Assembly: GCF_000264905.1 (NCBI RefSeq)
Contig: NW_006763146.1
Span: forward strand, 62,988-126,987
Reading direction: 5' to 3'
From: Stereum hirsutum FP-91666 SS1
Taxonomy: Eukaryota > Basidiomycota > Agaricomycetes > Russulales > Stereaceae
Length of the DNA stretch: 64,000 nt
Shown in pieces: positions 23,213-36,100 of this stretch (positions are counted from its first letter, which is position 1; every line of letters begins with the position of its first letter). The translations under genes were made by a program, and so were the position numbers. The notes under the pieces are model-generated. The model ran no database searches. It was not told where the DNA came from and saw only the letters and a program-made list of their open reading frames with translations.

Positions 23213-25255
23213 ATGTCTGCGCCACTCAACAACCCCGTTATTCTGGATCTTTCCGTTACCCAGGGCTCCATGCTCATTGGGGGTTTTGGGGCTCTTGTTC
23301 TTTGGGGAGCTAATGGTGTCCAGCTGTGAGGGATACCGTTCCTTTTTTCTAGCTGATATATATGCTGACAGCTCGCAGGTTCTTCTATCTCTGCGCGTGC
23401 GTGGTCATCGTGGAAGCCACACGATGCTCGTACTCATGTAATCATCAATAGTTACAGCTCGGATCCCCTCTCTCAGAAGCTATACGTGAGTGAGATCTTC
23501 AGATGGGTCAGACCAGGTGCTCATTTATAGGGATGGTTTGCACTGCAGGTTATCGGCGTTTGGTAAGCACCCTAACTTTATCCACACACGCTAAAATGAC
23601 GATTCGTTTTCCGATAGGCTCGTCGACACTGCAAACAACATTGTTTTGCTACAAGGAGGTGCATGATGTTCGGGAGTTACATGTGGTCATACTCTGACCC
23701 AATTTTAAACGTAGTGTGGAATCCCCTTGTATCTCACTGGGGCGATTTGAACATCGTCGGCTCTTTAATCCCGTACGTTAAAACTCTTCCAAGCCGGTCC
23801 CAAATATAAAGCTGACTAGTGTCCTCGCCTACAGTGGGGAAATGGTCAGTTTCACACTTCCCCTAAATCTATCCTTGTCTGTCCTCACTGTATTGACAAG
23901 CTTTCTCTGCACTTAGAACCATGTTATCACCAATGTCAGCCTGGATTTACCACAGCACGAGCCGTATAGTTTCTCTAACAGCAATTGCCATTTATCAGGC
24001 CATAGTATCATACCTTGTCCAACTGTTCTTCATTCGCCGCATTTATAACCGTATGTCTTTCTCGACTCCTCCCACGACAGAGTATCACTGATTTGTTATA
24101 CATACAGTCGGCGGTCAGAGGTGGCTCGCGCCCGTTGTCTTGGTAGGTGTAGGCTATCCCTCTGTTTCGGAATCGGCTGAACCTCGATGTTACAGTCTAT
24201 CTTTGCGCTTGCTGCACTAGGTAAGCTATTTTTACCTGTCTTTCAACTGATGCCTAACATGTCCAACAGTGTTGATTATTCGTAAGCCTATATACACTTC
24301 CGCTGAGAGAAGATAATGAGGTCGATATCCCGCCGGTATCAGCATACCAAGTTCTAGGGTCTGTCTCACCCGAGAGTGGCTTACTTTTTCGTGTGTGTGC
24401 TGACATCCGAATTGTCTAGGTATCGGCACGATACATTGGTGTACCTCGGATCACGCGCGCCATTTGTCTGTTTTATTTCGTGTCACTGTTTGACCGCGCT
24501 AACTGGAGCACAGGCTCTTTCTATCGCTGTATGGTCGTGCTCACTCATTACCGACATTGGTATAAGTCTATCCATCATCGCCATTTTTCTCAGGAAAGGA
24601 ATGCCGAAGTGGTCCGGGTAAGAATAACTTACTTCGTGCAGGATTCTAGTGCTCATTATGACCCCAAGCACCCGTCAAATGATATTGCGGCTGCTCATTG
24701 TGACCATCAACACCAATGCTTGGACGGCCCTTGCATCATTGATAGCGCTCCTCATGGTAAGTTCCTTGCTGTCTCGTTACGAACACCGAGTCTAACTCCT
24801 TGACAGATGGTAGGCAGCCGAACGACCTTCCTTTACTGCATCCCACAGATGACAATCTCGGGGCTGTACGTGGGATCACTTCTCGCAAATCTCAATGCGC
24901 GAGCGTACGTGAAGGATGGGCATGTCACCTGGAACGAGTTCACATCGGTATTCCCTGATGATTCCAACGTACCCTTGGGTGCCATTGGCGCTCAGCAAAC
25001 CTCTGGCGGAAGAACCTATACCGCGGACATTGAGGTATGTGCGCTGTTTGTTGATCGGGAGTCATACGCTGACCTTGTTCGCATGTAGAGTGCGCGCGCG
25101 CATCAAATTGCCATTAACATCGAGACCTCTCGGATCACTAGGAGCGCTGGAGGATCCCAAGGAACTTTGGAAGACGACGTATGCATCCCACTTCTGTCCA
25201 CTCGGGCCACACTAAAAGCGAGTTTATTGAACAGAAAGACAGGGCCGATTTGTGA
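23213..25255 (+). CDS. DUF6534-like seven-helix integral membrane protein
   Basis: A basidiomycete-specific polytopic membrane protein of unknown role, about 340 residues after removing a dozen introns. It follows the family pattern: N-terminal helix (VTQGSMLIGGFGALVLWGAN), LFFYLCASDPLSQKLYVIGV, the conserved VDTANNIVLLQG, SHWGDLN, SLTAIAIYQAIVSYLVQLFF with IRRIY after it, QRWLAPVVLSIFALAALV, SLITDIGISLSIIAIFLRKG, LRLLIVTINTNAWTALASL, and the signature end YVGSLLANLNARAY followed by a hydrophilic tail. The start at 23213 (MSAPLNNPVILD) is preferred because a TATA box sits 50 bp upstream; 23183 is in frame. The stop depends on the last intron; I favour the TGA at 23253-23255. Such proteins are common across mushroom genomes, so membership in the cluster is doubtful. 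Confidence 0.82.
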
Positions 25256-26402
25256 GCCTCTGCTCATATCCATCTGTTCGTCGATACACAAGATACATTG
25301 TCTAGCTGGAAGGGCGAACAAAAATAACCAATATCGTTCTTCTCACCCTGTAGCCTCGTCATTCTTTCATTCTGGTTTTATAACATGTTTGCTCGAGGGA
25401 GATCTACCTGAACTGTGCTTCATTTCGCCTGGCCACAGGTGACAAAAACCCTGTTGAAGCAGAAATGAGCAAAAGTTCGGCGGCGAGTGCTCAGGGTTCA
25501 GGGGACAAATTGCATCGACCAGCAACATAAAGAGGGGAGACTCGCCACAAAATGGCGGCCAGGAATGATCAAGCTACGCTCTGCTTCACTCCGCAGGTAA
25601 AGTAGGTCTCAATAGTACTTGCTCCGCCGTGTGTGGGAACCTTTCTTCCCTGAAACCGATGCTGTCAACACATACGTCCATTTAGTTTCGCACATACTAC
25701 GAACAGTCAGTGTGAGAATTACCTTTGCAGTCTTATTCCCCTCTCTGTTTGGTTGTTTTGATGTTTTGCCGTTCTTCGTCGATGTAAAGAGCGAGCATAC
25801 TGCGCTTTGCACCGCTCGAAGTGCCGTCCCTCGATGAGACCCCCACACCTTCCGGAAGCAAATCACCATCACAAGAGTACGTCCGCAGTGAATAACAGTA
25901 TGCAGAATAGGATAGCTACACACTAGCACTCGTAAAGAGGTTACGGTGTCGGGTGCTCATTGAGGTTCGCGCGCGATCGGTTGAAGTCATCGGAGTGAGT
26001 GAAATGGCGAGGTTCTGTTAGAGGACGCAACGGCTTTAATAACCCGGAGAGAAATCTGTAACAGTAAAAGACCATCCACATTGGAAGCAAAGGCAAAGTT
26101 GTGAATGTTACAAGGACGACTACAGACCGAGACGAAGAGACCAAGAAAGACGAGGGGCGTTCTGGGCAAGTCGTACTCAAAGCGCAAACCCATGTAGACC
26201 CTAACCCTGTCTAAGGGCTCTGCTGTGAGCGAGTACCTCATATTTCTCTTCCTCTGACGTCCTGCGGCCAGTGCGACCTAGCAATTGTGCTCACTTTCGT
26301 TGCTAGATTCGCCACCCTGGAACTGATATATCCGCTGTAGTTTTAGGCTGGTCGTTTGATTCACGTCGGCGAGTACATGTGACGCCACCTCTCCCACGCT
26401 TC
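25256..26402. other. Intergenic region
   Basis: No gene is recognised. Minus-strand open frames at 25609-25929 and 25941-26241 include some hydrophobic stretches but no family motif. Confidence 0.4.
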
Positions 26403-26410
26403 TATATAAA
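26403..26410 (+). promoter_or_regulatory. TATA box of the 26.4-kb hypothetical gene
   Basis: A perfect TATATAAA lies 40 bp before the ATG at 26450. It lies only 10 bp before the longer start at 26420, which therefore is probably in the 5' leader. Confidence 0.5.
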
Positions 26411-26449
26411 CAGCGACTGTTGGGGTTCCTCGTCATCTTCTTTACCAGA

Positions 26450-26884
26450 ATGTCCCGTCCTCAGACTGTCTGTACGCCTCTGCCTCCGGCTCTCCATCGG
26501 CCTGCCAATGAGCCTCTCCCGCCATCGGATACTCCGCCTCAGCAGCCTAGTACTCCTCGTCTCTTTGTACCTAAGCCTCCGGATCCCTACGTCCAATTCG
26601 TCCTTGTCCCAACGTCATGTCTACCAGATATAACGCAGCCAGTTAAACTCGAGATTCGCCATGCGATACTCTGCTGGCACGTTACGATTGAATGTTTTCG
26701 GTATCTGGCCTGGTGTGTACTCAAGTTAGAGGGCAGCTACTGGATTGGTCGAGGTTCCTCCATCACCGATCGTAGCGATGACCACTACGAGGATAACGAC
26801 CCGCTCGTTGAGGACGTGTACTACCAATTCAAACCAGATACGTCGTGTGAGTGGGACTTTGCTCATGCCGCTATCAAACTCTGA
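26450..26884 (+). CDS. Hypothetical proline-rich N-terminus protein
   Basis: An intronless frame of 144 codons from the ATG at 26450 (MSRPQTVCTPLPPALHRPAN) to a TGA at 26882-26884. The first 60 residues are rich in proline (PLPPSDTPPQQPSTP, VPKPPDPYVQFVLVP). The rest alternates aromatic and hydrophobic residues with an acidic patch (DDHYEDNDPLVEDVYY). The TATA box at the right distance and the sustained composition argue for a real gene. I do not recognise a family. It may be the first exon of a longer gene, since a donor-like GTATGTATATG follows the stop region. Confidence 0.45.
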   Translation: MSRPQTVCTPLPPALHRPANEPLPPSDTPPQQPSTPRLFVPKPPDPYVQFVLVPTSCLPDITQPVKLEIRHAILCWHVTIECFRYLAWCVLKLEGSYWIGRGSSITDRSDDHYEDNDPLVEDVYYQFKPDTSCEWDFAHAAIKL

Positions 26885-27400
26885 AAAATACCGTATGTAT
26901 ATGGCGACATGGCTCAGGAAATGAGCCAAGAGGCGCACTCTCACCACCATGAGCAAAACTGGCACGTCCAGGACGTAGTTCGTGGGCATCCCTGCGATTA
27001 CGAGCACCCCTAGTTGACAAAGACACCACAGGGCTTCGTTATACACAGCCGACTTTGGGCAAAGATAAAGGATATCAGTAAGAGAGCATTACGTTCGAGA
27101 ATCTGAGAGCGCCCGGTTTTCAGTAGGAATAAACCCACCGAGGTCGAGACGACAACTGCCGCATATGCGCCTGCACCACCGCACACTCTCATGACTTCTT
27201 TCGCCACTGGTGTAACCGGGCCACCTGAGACATCCGAGTCCGAGGCGGCACATTCATTGAAATCAGCGAGATGTTGAAGATCCGGCCCAGACCCATCGCG
27301 ATCGACTCGTTGTCTTTGTCCTTCACGATCAGGTTCATTTCGTCCGAGTCTAAGGGTATGGAACGAAATGTCAAATTCAGTAAAAGTTAGTCACGTTGAG
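26885..27400 (-). other. Possible exons of a polytopic membrane protein (weak)
   Basis: Minus-strand frames contain two hydrophobic helices: AYAAVVVSTSVGLFLL at about 27120-27170 and LWCLCQLGVLVIAGMPTNYV at about 26975-27035. A donor (GTAATG) and an acceptor (CCCAAAG) near 27090-27055 could join them. No family was recognised and no start or stop can be set. It could be a relic of a membrane-protein gene. Confidence 0.2.
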
Positions 27401-27576
27401 GTAGAGGCTGACGAAGTAACAAAGAATGACAGCCTAGCTCACCTCTCGCTCTTACTAAACGGCCGGCCAATCCACCTCTTCCTTCCCAGCACTAGCGTTC
27501 GGAACGAGCTACCTGATCTGGCTCTGCCCGTCTGCATATCCTGAAAGACTATCCTGAGCTCCGCCCAATCCGTTTT

Positions 27577-27749
27577 CCTTCACCTTCACCTTCACCTTCA
27601 CCTTCACCTTCACCTTCACCTTCACCTTCACCTTCACCTTCACCTTCACCTTCACCTTCACCTTCACCTTCACCTTCACCTTCACCTTCACCTTCACCTT
27701 CACCTTCACCTTCACCTTCACCTTCACCTTCACCTTCACCTTCACCTTC
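27577..27749. repeat. (CCTTCA)n hexanucleotide tandem array
   Basis: About 29 perfect copies of the 6-bp unit CCTTCA in 173 bp. All six frames are open through it, giving dipeptide repeats such as Lys-Val on the minus strand and Ser-Pro, Phe-Thr or His-Leu on the plus strand. The lack of interruptions indicates recent slippage. It is not evidence for a protein. Confidence 0.97.
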
Positions 27750-30700
27750 CGGGGGTGCGTTTGCAGAGTTCGGGAGTAGGTCGGGGCCAGTATAACGAAA
27801 TTGTGTCGAGATTCTTCATTGAGAACGGAGAAGGAAGGGGAGTGAAACCATTAGTGGCCAACGAAAATAGTACAGACGCGAAAGGATAGATAGTGATCAA
27901 ACGGTGAGATCGAGATCAGATGAATACAACTATGTGAAGAAACCGAGAAGACCAGAACGAAACGAAATACAAAAAATAGGCAAGACGCACTAGGGCTATT
28001 CCCTACCAGATTCGAAACAGCACCGATAGCGATGCCACTCGGCCGTGCAGAGCTCCTTCAGATAGTTCTTTCCCGTTCTTGTCTGTCGTCATTGATCCTC
28101 CCTGAGATCGACTAGTTAGTTGGTCTGTAGGTTTACTTCATTTCCGAGAATCGTCCCAAGAGCAGAGCAAGGCGCATATGTGCGTTCAAACTCGACCAAG
28201 TCGACCTTAGAAAAAAAAGTCAATTGTCGACGAAGTCGGATGGCGCAAAGGCATGATAAGGAATTGAGGGTGATGAAGGATGGGCTGTATCATGACGAGG
28301 ATGAGGATGCTGACTATGAATCAAAATCCAAAGAGTCGAACATACCACGTCGATGAGCTCCCTCTTTCAAACCTCCGACCCTCTCACGACCTCGACAAAC
28401 CTTCACCACGAACCCTTTTCTGGCCGCGAACCTCACTGCGGGACACTGCTAGAGCAAGAAGCCCTAAATCCGCATCAGCAATCATCTAATAAAAAACACC
28501 TGCGAACTCGAACAGGGAGAGATATAGCGCCCACGTCCAGCATTAATATCGCACAAACGGTAGGAAAGTTAGGATACGTACGGCGAAGTAGACGAGAATT
28601 CCACGGCGAAAGGGATAACATACGCAGTGGATGAAGGAGACGTACGTATCTGCAACAAGGCAGCGAGTTGATCGGGATGGGACGCTGCTCGCCGGTCGAG
28701 TTCGGAGAGAAGCGGAGCTAGTTAATGCAAGATGGGAAGCGAGTTCAAAGGCGTTTTTGGGCTGTCGACGAAACGTTCTGTGCCACCATGGTGCGTATAA
28801 ACGTTGTCAGTCGGTATCGTAATAAAGTGGGAGAGAGTGCAAGGGAATGAACCAGGGCGACATAGATAAAACTGTGGCGCAGAGAAAATGGGCTTCGCAG
28901 AGAGAACATACCTTCTCAGACGATCGTTGGGTGCTATCTTGCGAAAGTGCACGTAAAAACACAAAAAAGAACATCTTCAAAGGCATCATCGCGCGAGTCA
29001 TACATTGTTCGGAAACGAAGGAGGTAGAGCTCTGCCTCGCGGGAGTGGCACTACATTTGGACGGGGATAACAAAGATAATAAATTGAGATTAGCAGAAAG
29101 GCAGGAAGAAATACGAACTTATGTGAGCCTTGAGAAAGTTGATGCGGACATCGATGCGTTCGACAACGTACTGGAAATCGGTCTAGAGGACGAGCGAGTC
29201 GCCCGGAGGATGCAACATCCTCGTCGTGTGCCCCAACTCCAGAAAATAACACAGTCACCGTCCGATCGCGTCTTCTACCTCTACCAATCCTTCCTACACC
29301 GGCCAGAAAACGCGTCAAGCTCATCACACGTACGATAGGAACCCAAGACGTGAACGCACCTCATCCTAAGTCAACCTCTGACAAACCTACACCCTCCCAC
29401 CTACACATTCTTTTACACCCTCGACATCGCTTGAACTTCCGCACCGACTTCCTCTATTCTCGACGTCAACTTCTAACAAACGCCTAACCGATCCTCGACT
29501 CCCTTCATGTGACTCGGAGCTGTGCACGACTAACCTATCGCATCCCAGTCGTAGAGTTGCTCCAGAGTTTCTGTGGGCACGGTGGGGTGGAGGTGGGTGC
29601 ACGAGTGTGGGGTGGTGGGTGTGGATATGGCGGGGTGGAAAGAGGGAAAGCGGGCCGAGGTGGAGATGGAGGTCGTGGAAGGGGGGATGCTGGATACAAT
29701 CTCAATCGAGGTACAAGTTTCACGAAAGGGAGTAATTTGAGTCTCAGAGCTTCCTTCCTTTCTATTCACCGTTGTACCGCCTTAGCTACGGAGAGGAAAG
29801 GCAAAATGTGGCAAACGGACCTTGAACAGTAATGAGAATCTATCGAGTGCTGCTTTCATGGCAGCTACGCTGGTGCTCTACAGTTCTCCTAGTCGTGCCT
29901 TGCACTGCTATTCTTCGAGCAAGACAGTTGGTCTGAAGCTCGATGGCTGTGAGCTGTTGAGTGAGAGGGCGCGAGGCGGCGCGCTTCGCTCCAGTCTCAT
30001 CTACTCGCGCTGTCACGACGGTACGAATGCGGTGAGCTATCTGTGGGTTGGGCTAGGGGACTTGGTTGGCCAAGTCCAGACGCGGTGCGAGATGAGCCGC
30101 CTGGGTGGGCGGGCTCCGCAGCGCGATTCGCTCACTACATCCGCAGGATGTTGTACAATACGAACAGATGCGGTAAAGTAACAGTATGTACTACTACACA
30201 CGAAGTGGCAAATCGGATACTTTAACGCAAACGTAAAGGGAGTGGTGGGCGGGACAGAAAAACACGCGCGCCGAGCGTGAACACTCCGGCGACGACGTTG
30301 CGAGTTGCGAAGGAACGATTCCGAGGAGCAGAAAATCGATGAAGAGAGAGCGGAGAGCGGAGGGCGAAGTTTTCGCGCTCGCGCTCGACTGGACGGCAGG
30401 TGCCGGCCTCGTAAACTCGGCTGGCACCGGCACAAGACAGTTGGATGAACGCGTCGTTGGAGTCATTCGGGTTGTTCGTTGACGTTTGGGATTTGTGCTC
30501 AATAGATTACGGTGAAGTGGTGAAGGGGCGCTGGCGCGGTGGCATGAAGATGTATAAGTAGTGGTAGGTAGTAATAGAGTGTTGAGGCCGTTCACGGATG
30601 AGGGGATTGAGGGGAATCGGTCGACGATCTAATCTTATCGCTGCCGTTGGAGATGTGATATCGCGTGCGGCAACCATTTCCTTCCTTCCTTCCTTCCGCT

Positions 30701-31600
30701 CTCGAGAGTCGACCCCCTAGCCTTGATCGTCTCTCTCCATGAGACGTCTTGTCGACACTGATTTCTTTGCGTCCTTCCTGATATACTAGCGACAACCGAC
30801 TTATCTTACTCATAATGTGCTTGCGACTTTCGCCCTCTTTCACGGCGTCTCGTCTTTATATACCCCTCAGGCTACATGTCAGCATTGATCCTCTCTCGCG
30901 AAGACCAGTGACTCTTGAACCATACCGTGCGATATCGCCGGTCTCTCCTTGTGGGACTATCAAGGGCGAATGCTTCGCAGGGAGATCTACTTTCGACGCT
31001 CGCTCACTGCTCACTGTGATCAGGCCCACACATCGTGCCGATTCGCATCTACGAGTTCCTTTGCATGATATAGATACCTATATGATTCATAAGTCACGCC
31101 GATTCTCGGAAGCCAAGTCCCTCGTTGGAGGAGATCTTGGCGTCGCTTGTGAGATAGCTTCCAAGGAGGCACTACATGTGTGGCTCAACATCCCCTCGCA
31201 GTGCTCACACGATGGATTGAACACTCTTTACAGAGATGATATCGTATCATCGAACCGCACGGCCATTTGTGAGTACAATAAAGCATGGTTAGTTGCCCGA
31301 ATTCTTAGGCTCTACGCATCATTTCCTCTCTTTACTCGCCTACACTAAACGATACCGTTTCTGTCATAGGGTCATACATAATACGAATATCGCTGACTCG
31401 TGGGCGCCACTGATTCTCATCTGAATCATCCCTGCAGATCTCATGCTTCAACTTGTACCTGGTGATATTTAAGGCTTGGCGAGCCACACACGACCTCCAA
31501 GCGAAACCCATCATTGTACGTCACACAACAATTCCCGAACTGCGAGATGTTCGGCATCGGTAGGCTCTACTTCACATACACGCTGTAAACCCATCTTGAC
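27750..31600. other. Gene-poor stretch
   Basis: Nearly 4 kb with no recognised family. Longer open frames (28847-29338 and 30815-31348, plus) have a protein-like mixture of residues but no motif, and neither has clear splice partners. A purine-rich segment lies near 29580-29700 and a short TTCC microsatellite near 30673-30697. GC-rich sequence occurs around 29960-30440. Confidence 0.4.
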
Positions 31601-31879
31601 ATGAACTTCGACGTCTCACTCAGGTTTCTCGCTGGGAGCGAATGTCCTGGTCAAGTATGCCGGCGAGCTCGGAACCGTACCGATAGTATCGCATGAACGC
31701 ACGAACGTGCCGTTTCTCGAAACGGAAGACGACGTTGAGGAATGGCTACTTACCATGCGTGAATATCAATGCAGACTTTCTGAGGTGGGTTTCTCGCATG
31801 GTCTTGGTGTGTAGGGCATATGCGTGGGTCATTGCTGATGGCGGGATGGATAATTCATGGGGTTAGATGCGTTGGAGAC

Positions 31880-33110
31880 AAAGGAGGTGTCGATTCTGGT
31901 CTGTCTATGCCGTCTCGTTCTGGGTGCGTATCTCTCTCCTTATCCCAGTAGTAACAAATACTTTATGCCTTCGTGTGATGCGACGTGCAGCAACGGGCCC
32001 TCGTCGTGGCCAAGTGCCAATGTTATCACCCCTTGCCGAGTGCCATCACCTCCCCGTCCTCGTATCCTAACCCCAAATCCACCGTCTGCCTCCACTAGCT
32101 TCTCACCGAACATAACCCATGTTCCGACATGTTCGAATCATCGCCCTTCGTCCCTCCTGCGTTCAACCAGGGCGTCGGAGATCGCGTCGGCGCTATCTTT
32201 GCGATGGCGTAGCTCGTGTTTGGAGATCTTGGAGCGTATGTGTGTGGGGTGTCGATTGAGAGAGTACGTTTTTTTTTCTTGGTTAAGGTCCAGAGTACGA
32301 AGGTGACCTTGAGTATTGGATGTATGTATGTAGGAAGATTATTTGATACCGGTCCCCGATTGGATGTCGTATGAGAAGATTTGTACTCTACCACGCGCAG
32401 TCCCTCTTTTCCTTCAAGCTTCCCTCTTCGCCTCACTCGTCCCGTTTACCCACTCATTCTGTTTCCCCACCTCACAATATTATCTTGCACTAGTCTTCAC
32501 TCTCCAGATACGCCGGTGTCACGGCTCACAGTACCCTCCATGGTCCCGTGCCGTTCAAAAAAGGACAAAGTATGCTTGTTCAGAGAACTGCTGGGACTTC
32601 GATGTACGTCTCTCTGTTTTTCTTCTGTGCTACATGTACTACTCTTTCCTTCCTCGCGCTCCTAAACAAACCATTGATATTGCCGGTCCTGTCCCTATCC
32701 CTTCACTTACTCGCTATTCATCGCTTCCCTCGCCGACTCATTTACTCACCATCGCCTCCATCTTCCACCCTAATTCCAGTTTCATCGCCTAATTACGCCC
32801 TCGCTCTCGGCGCCTCACGTATCATTCTCACCGAGCTCCGTATCTACGTCCAAACTGGGTACCGCTATCGAGGTCGTCCGATCTGCGCATACCGGGACGG
32901 ATGAATCAGTGCAGGCCCGGACTCGGACTCGGAGCAAGATGGTGTCGGAGGCCGATAGGGGCGTAGAGGTGAACGGGACAGATCTAGAAGGAATGGGCGG
33001 GATCAATCATGTGCATGTGTATGTTGCTCGTCTCTATCTCTTGCCTTCAGGACACTCGCTAGCATTCGATATTGAGTTTATGGGGGGGTATAGGTCGGTG
33101 TTGAGGTCCT
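31880..33110 (+). pseudogene. Decayed medium-chain alcohol dehydrogenase (MDR) gene
   Basis: Pieces of the MDR fold appear in the right order but in different frames and with stops. First comes a segment like YPSSNKYFMPSCDATC near 31940-31990 (normally the proline-cysteine-aspartate region), then GVGDRVGAIFA near 32170-32200. These are followed by DYLIPVPDWMSYEK at about 32337-32375, YAGVTAHSTLHGPVPFKKGQ with LVQRTAGTSM at about 32508-32605, and LALGASRIILTEL near 32802-32840. Between them are unspliceable frame changes. The expected LVQGTGG has become LVQRTAG. The final third (a MGG-like stretch near 33080) is barely recognisable. An old pseudogene, not related in detail to the intact reductase at 15.4 kb. 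Confidence 0.5.
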
Positions 33111-36100
33111 AGCTGTCCGCAAAGACACACGACGGATGAGTTTATACCTCACTCATAGTCCTCAAAGGTGGGGACATACTTAGATGACGAAGACATACCG
33201 AAATAATCGCATCCAAAAACTCGAATACAGGAGGTTGATACCATCTCTCTCCTTTATCGTCGGAGCATCCTAAATGTCCACCGTGATTCGTCGTGGCGAG
33301 AACGATGAATTTCGAGCTCTGCGCCTATGTCGAGTATTGCGGAAAGGATCAGCCATACGCACTCGAATACGGACTTTCTGGAAGGAAGTAGGGGGAAGTA
33401 GGATGAAGCGCCTCTCGGCATAGGGTATCGTCGTCCTAGGTATCTCGTCATCCAGACTACACAACGCTAAACACGAAACTATCACCGCTCGCATATAATG
33501 TAGCGAACTCGTATCCCGAGAAGGCCCTTCGCTCGTACCCTTCCATCAGAGCAATGAACTGGTCGACGAAGTCGGTGAGGGAGATGAGTGGCTTGTCTAT
33601 TATGGTTTGAACTCTCGATGGGGCAAGGAGGCACTTGAAATGGTTTACTTGCGGGTACGAGGTGTTTCGAATCTGGACGCGATGTTGACAGTTCGGAAAC
33701 AGCTGTGGACTGTAGAAATGTATGCGAGCGTTTCCGGAGGAGCGAGCAGAACGAATGTCCGAGGGCATAATTCCAGCAGAATGTTCGCTAGAGAGCCGGG
33801 TTTGAGGTGTTCTGCACCTGCACCGTAATTTCTGATCGAGAGCTACCGTGAGCAGCGAGTACAGACGCGGGACGGGCATGTTGAAGGAGTAAACGAGGAG
33901 AAGAATTACTTACCAGAGATTCGATACGCTAACGATAGCTGAAAGCGGACACTCTTCTATATAGCGGTGAAAATCATTGAATGGTAGATTATGTACACGA
34001 TTAGCGCTGATATCTGTGGCTGATCCATGTTGGATTCTGCAGGTGAGGGTACGGTCGAGGAAACAAGGGCAAAAACGATGTGGTCTGTGGCGTGACAACC
34101 GATGATTGGCTCGCTGAAACCGAGGCTTCTGATCCTAACAAGGACAAATAAATGTACTGCAAAGCCGCGTGTCCGATTCGAATCGTTCCCTCCTCATACC
34201 GAGCATATTTATTTATCCCCAGCCGTTCCTCTAAATCTTGGTCAGAGTCTGTGAGTCTTTTGTCTTTGGAAACTGTTGGAGTCGCCACCACCGTGTCATA
34301 TCGCTCTTCAGACAGTTTCGAATCAGCCTCGAGGTGTTCTGTCCGGTTCTTAACTTAGACACCTTTGTCGCCAATTTTTGCCGCCGCGAGCAGTTCCAAC
34401 TATGCGTCAACCTATTTCGACTGTCCAGAATAGAGCCCTTTGTACCTGTACAACACCCAGCGCGAATGTTCGTGTATCATCTTAGACATCGCCCTACAGT
34501 CTCGTGTCACTCTTCAACCACTTACTTACGGTCCACTCTATCCAGATGATCACCACACGAAAGAAAATGACAGATCATTCCACCGTATGGGAGGCCACCA
34601 CGTACTCTTCGATATTTTTCACTGCTAAATTCATTTTCATTCGATATCTTGCCATGAACGCCATCCCCGCAAGCATAAGCGCTCACTGGCAAGTTGTCGT
34701 GATCGATGACTTTGGCTTAGCTGCCCCTATCAATATAAAGGGCCTATCTTTCAGGTTCTCTGGTTAAGGATTAGAGGACCTAAGAGCGTCTAGCCCTCTT
34801 TTTTATGTTATTATATCTCAGATCGGTATGCATGCCCTTAACTTTGCTCGCTCGCTTTCTTCCTCCTTTAAACATTTCATCCGTCTGTTTACAGTTATTA
34901 ATTGAACTGACTGGAAGACGATGGACGCTCCCAAACTCCACATAGCGAACCAGCCCTCAACCTCGACCGAATCTCCATCTCCACGTCCCTTGAACCCTTC
35001 TCTACCTCTGCATCTCCGACTCACTCACTCACCCACTCACTCACTCACTCACCCACTCACTCACTCACTCACCTTCTTCTCATCACAGCATCCTTACACT
35101 TACACGACACAATATTACTCACGTTGAACTCGGGTCCCCCTCATCGAAGATATCTGGATCATATCTCTGCAGATCTCCGTGAACGCAGTAGGACTCGGTG
35201 TGACTCAAGAATACAGTTTTTGAGGTTTGGTCTGTCTAATCGAAAATGAAGGAACGTGTACGTGGACGAGGGAAGGTGGCGACGAGCAGAGGATTGAGCG
35301 GGCTGTGAATCACGATGACCAAGTTGTTAAGGGAGAGAGACGTCGTGCGACCATGGATTATGAGGTGCGCTCGTACAATGTAAATTTAAATCGAAAATGT
35401 ACCATATATCGCTGTCGTTCATCCAAGCACCGCATACCTATCCTCTATCACAGTTCGCTCTCCCATCCGACCTTATCCATGCAGTACTTCATAATGAAGG
35501 GATACACGACGCGGTACTCGAAGGTAGACGTGGTATTCCAAATCTATAAATCGAACAAAGTTCAACGAGTTTATTGTACATGTAGCTCGGACAATCCCGT
35601 TCATTTCAGAGAGACGTACTATCTTTGATGGTCTGGTCTGGCTCCGGCGCGGTCATATACATTTATCCATGGATCTGCAGATTCTTTGTGTGTGACTCAT
35701 GTATGGATGTGTAGGTCCATACGTGAAAGGAGTACCTTCCTATTCCTCGACGGGCCCTTACCCTCACATCCTCGTCGGAAGCACCCAACCATACACATCG
35801 ACAACTGCGCAGGCTTACAGATAATATTCATGCACGGTACGGTACAGTCTATCAGTGAGGATCGTTATCGATGCTGGTCAGTGCTACATACGAGTTACGG
35901 ATCGACCGCTTCAGATGTTCGAGTATATCTCGTCGTCTCGACGGAGATCCCTGCTATCTGGCTGGCTCTACCGCTGTGACAATCAAATTGCAATTTAATA
36001 TGCAGGAAGGCATGCAGATTCGACAGTGCATGCATGACCGCGGGCGCAATGATTCTGAGCTTCAGGTTGGCGCAAAACGTGCCACCGTAATTGTTTGCAA

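Noticed and set aside
27509..27745. Open frame encoding a Lys-Val dipeptide repeat on the minus strand
   Set aside because: It is the hexanucleotide array read in one frame; all other frames are open too.
29822..30435. GC-rich segment considered as an RNA gene
   Set aside because: No tRNA or rRNA-like structure or conserved box could be recognised.
30815..31348. 177-codon plus-strand frame
   Set aside because: No motif, no splice partners, and composition not clearly coding; left as part of the gene-poor stretch.
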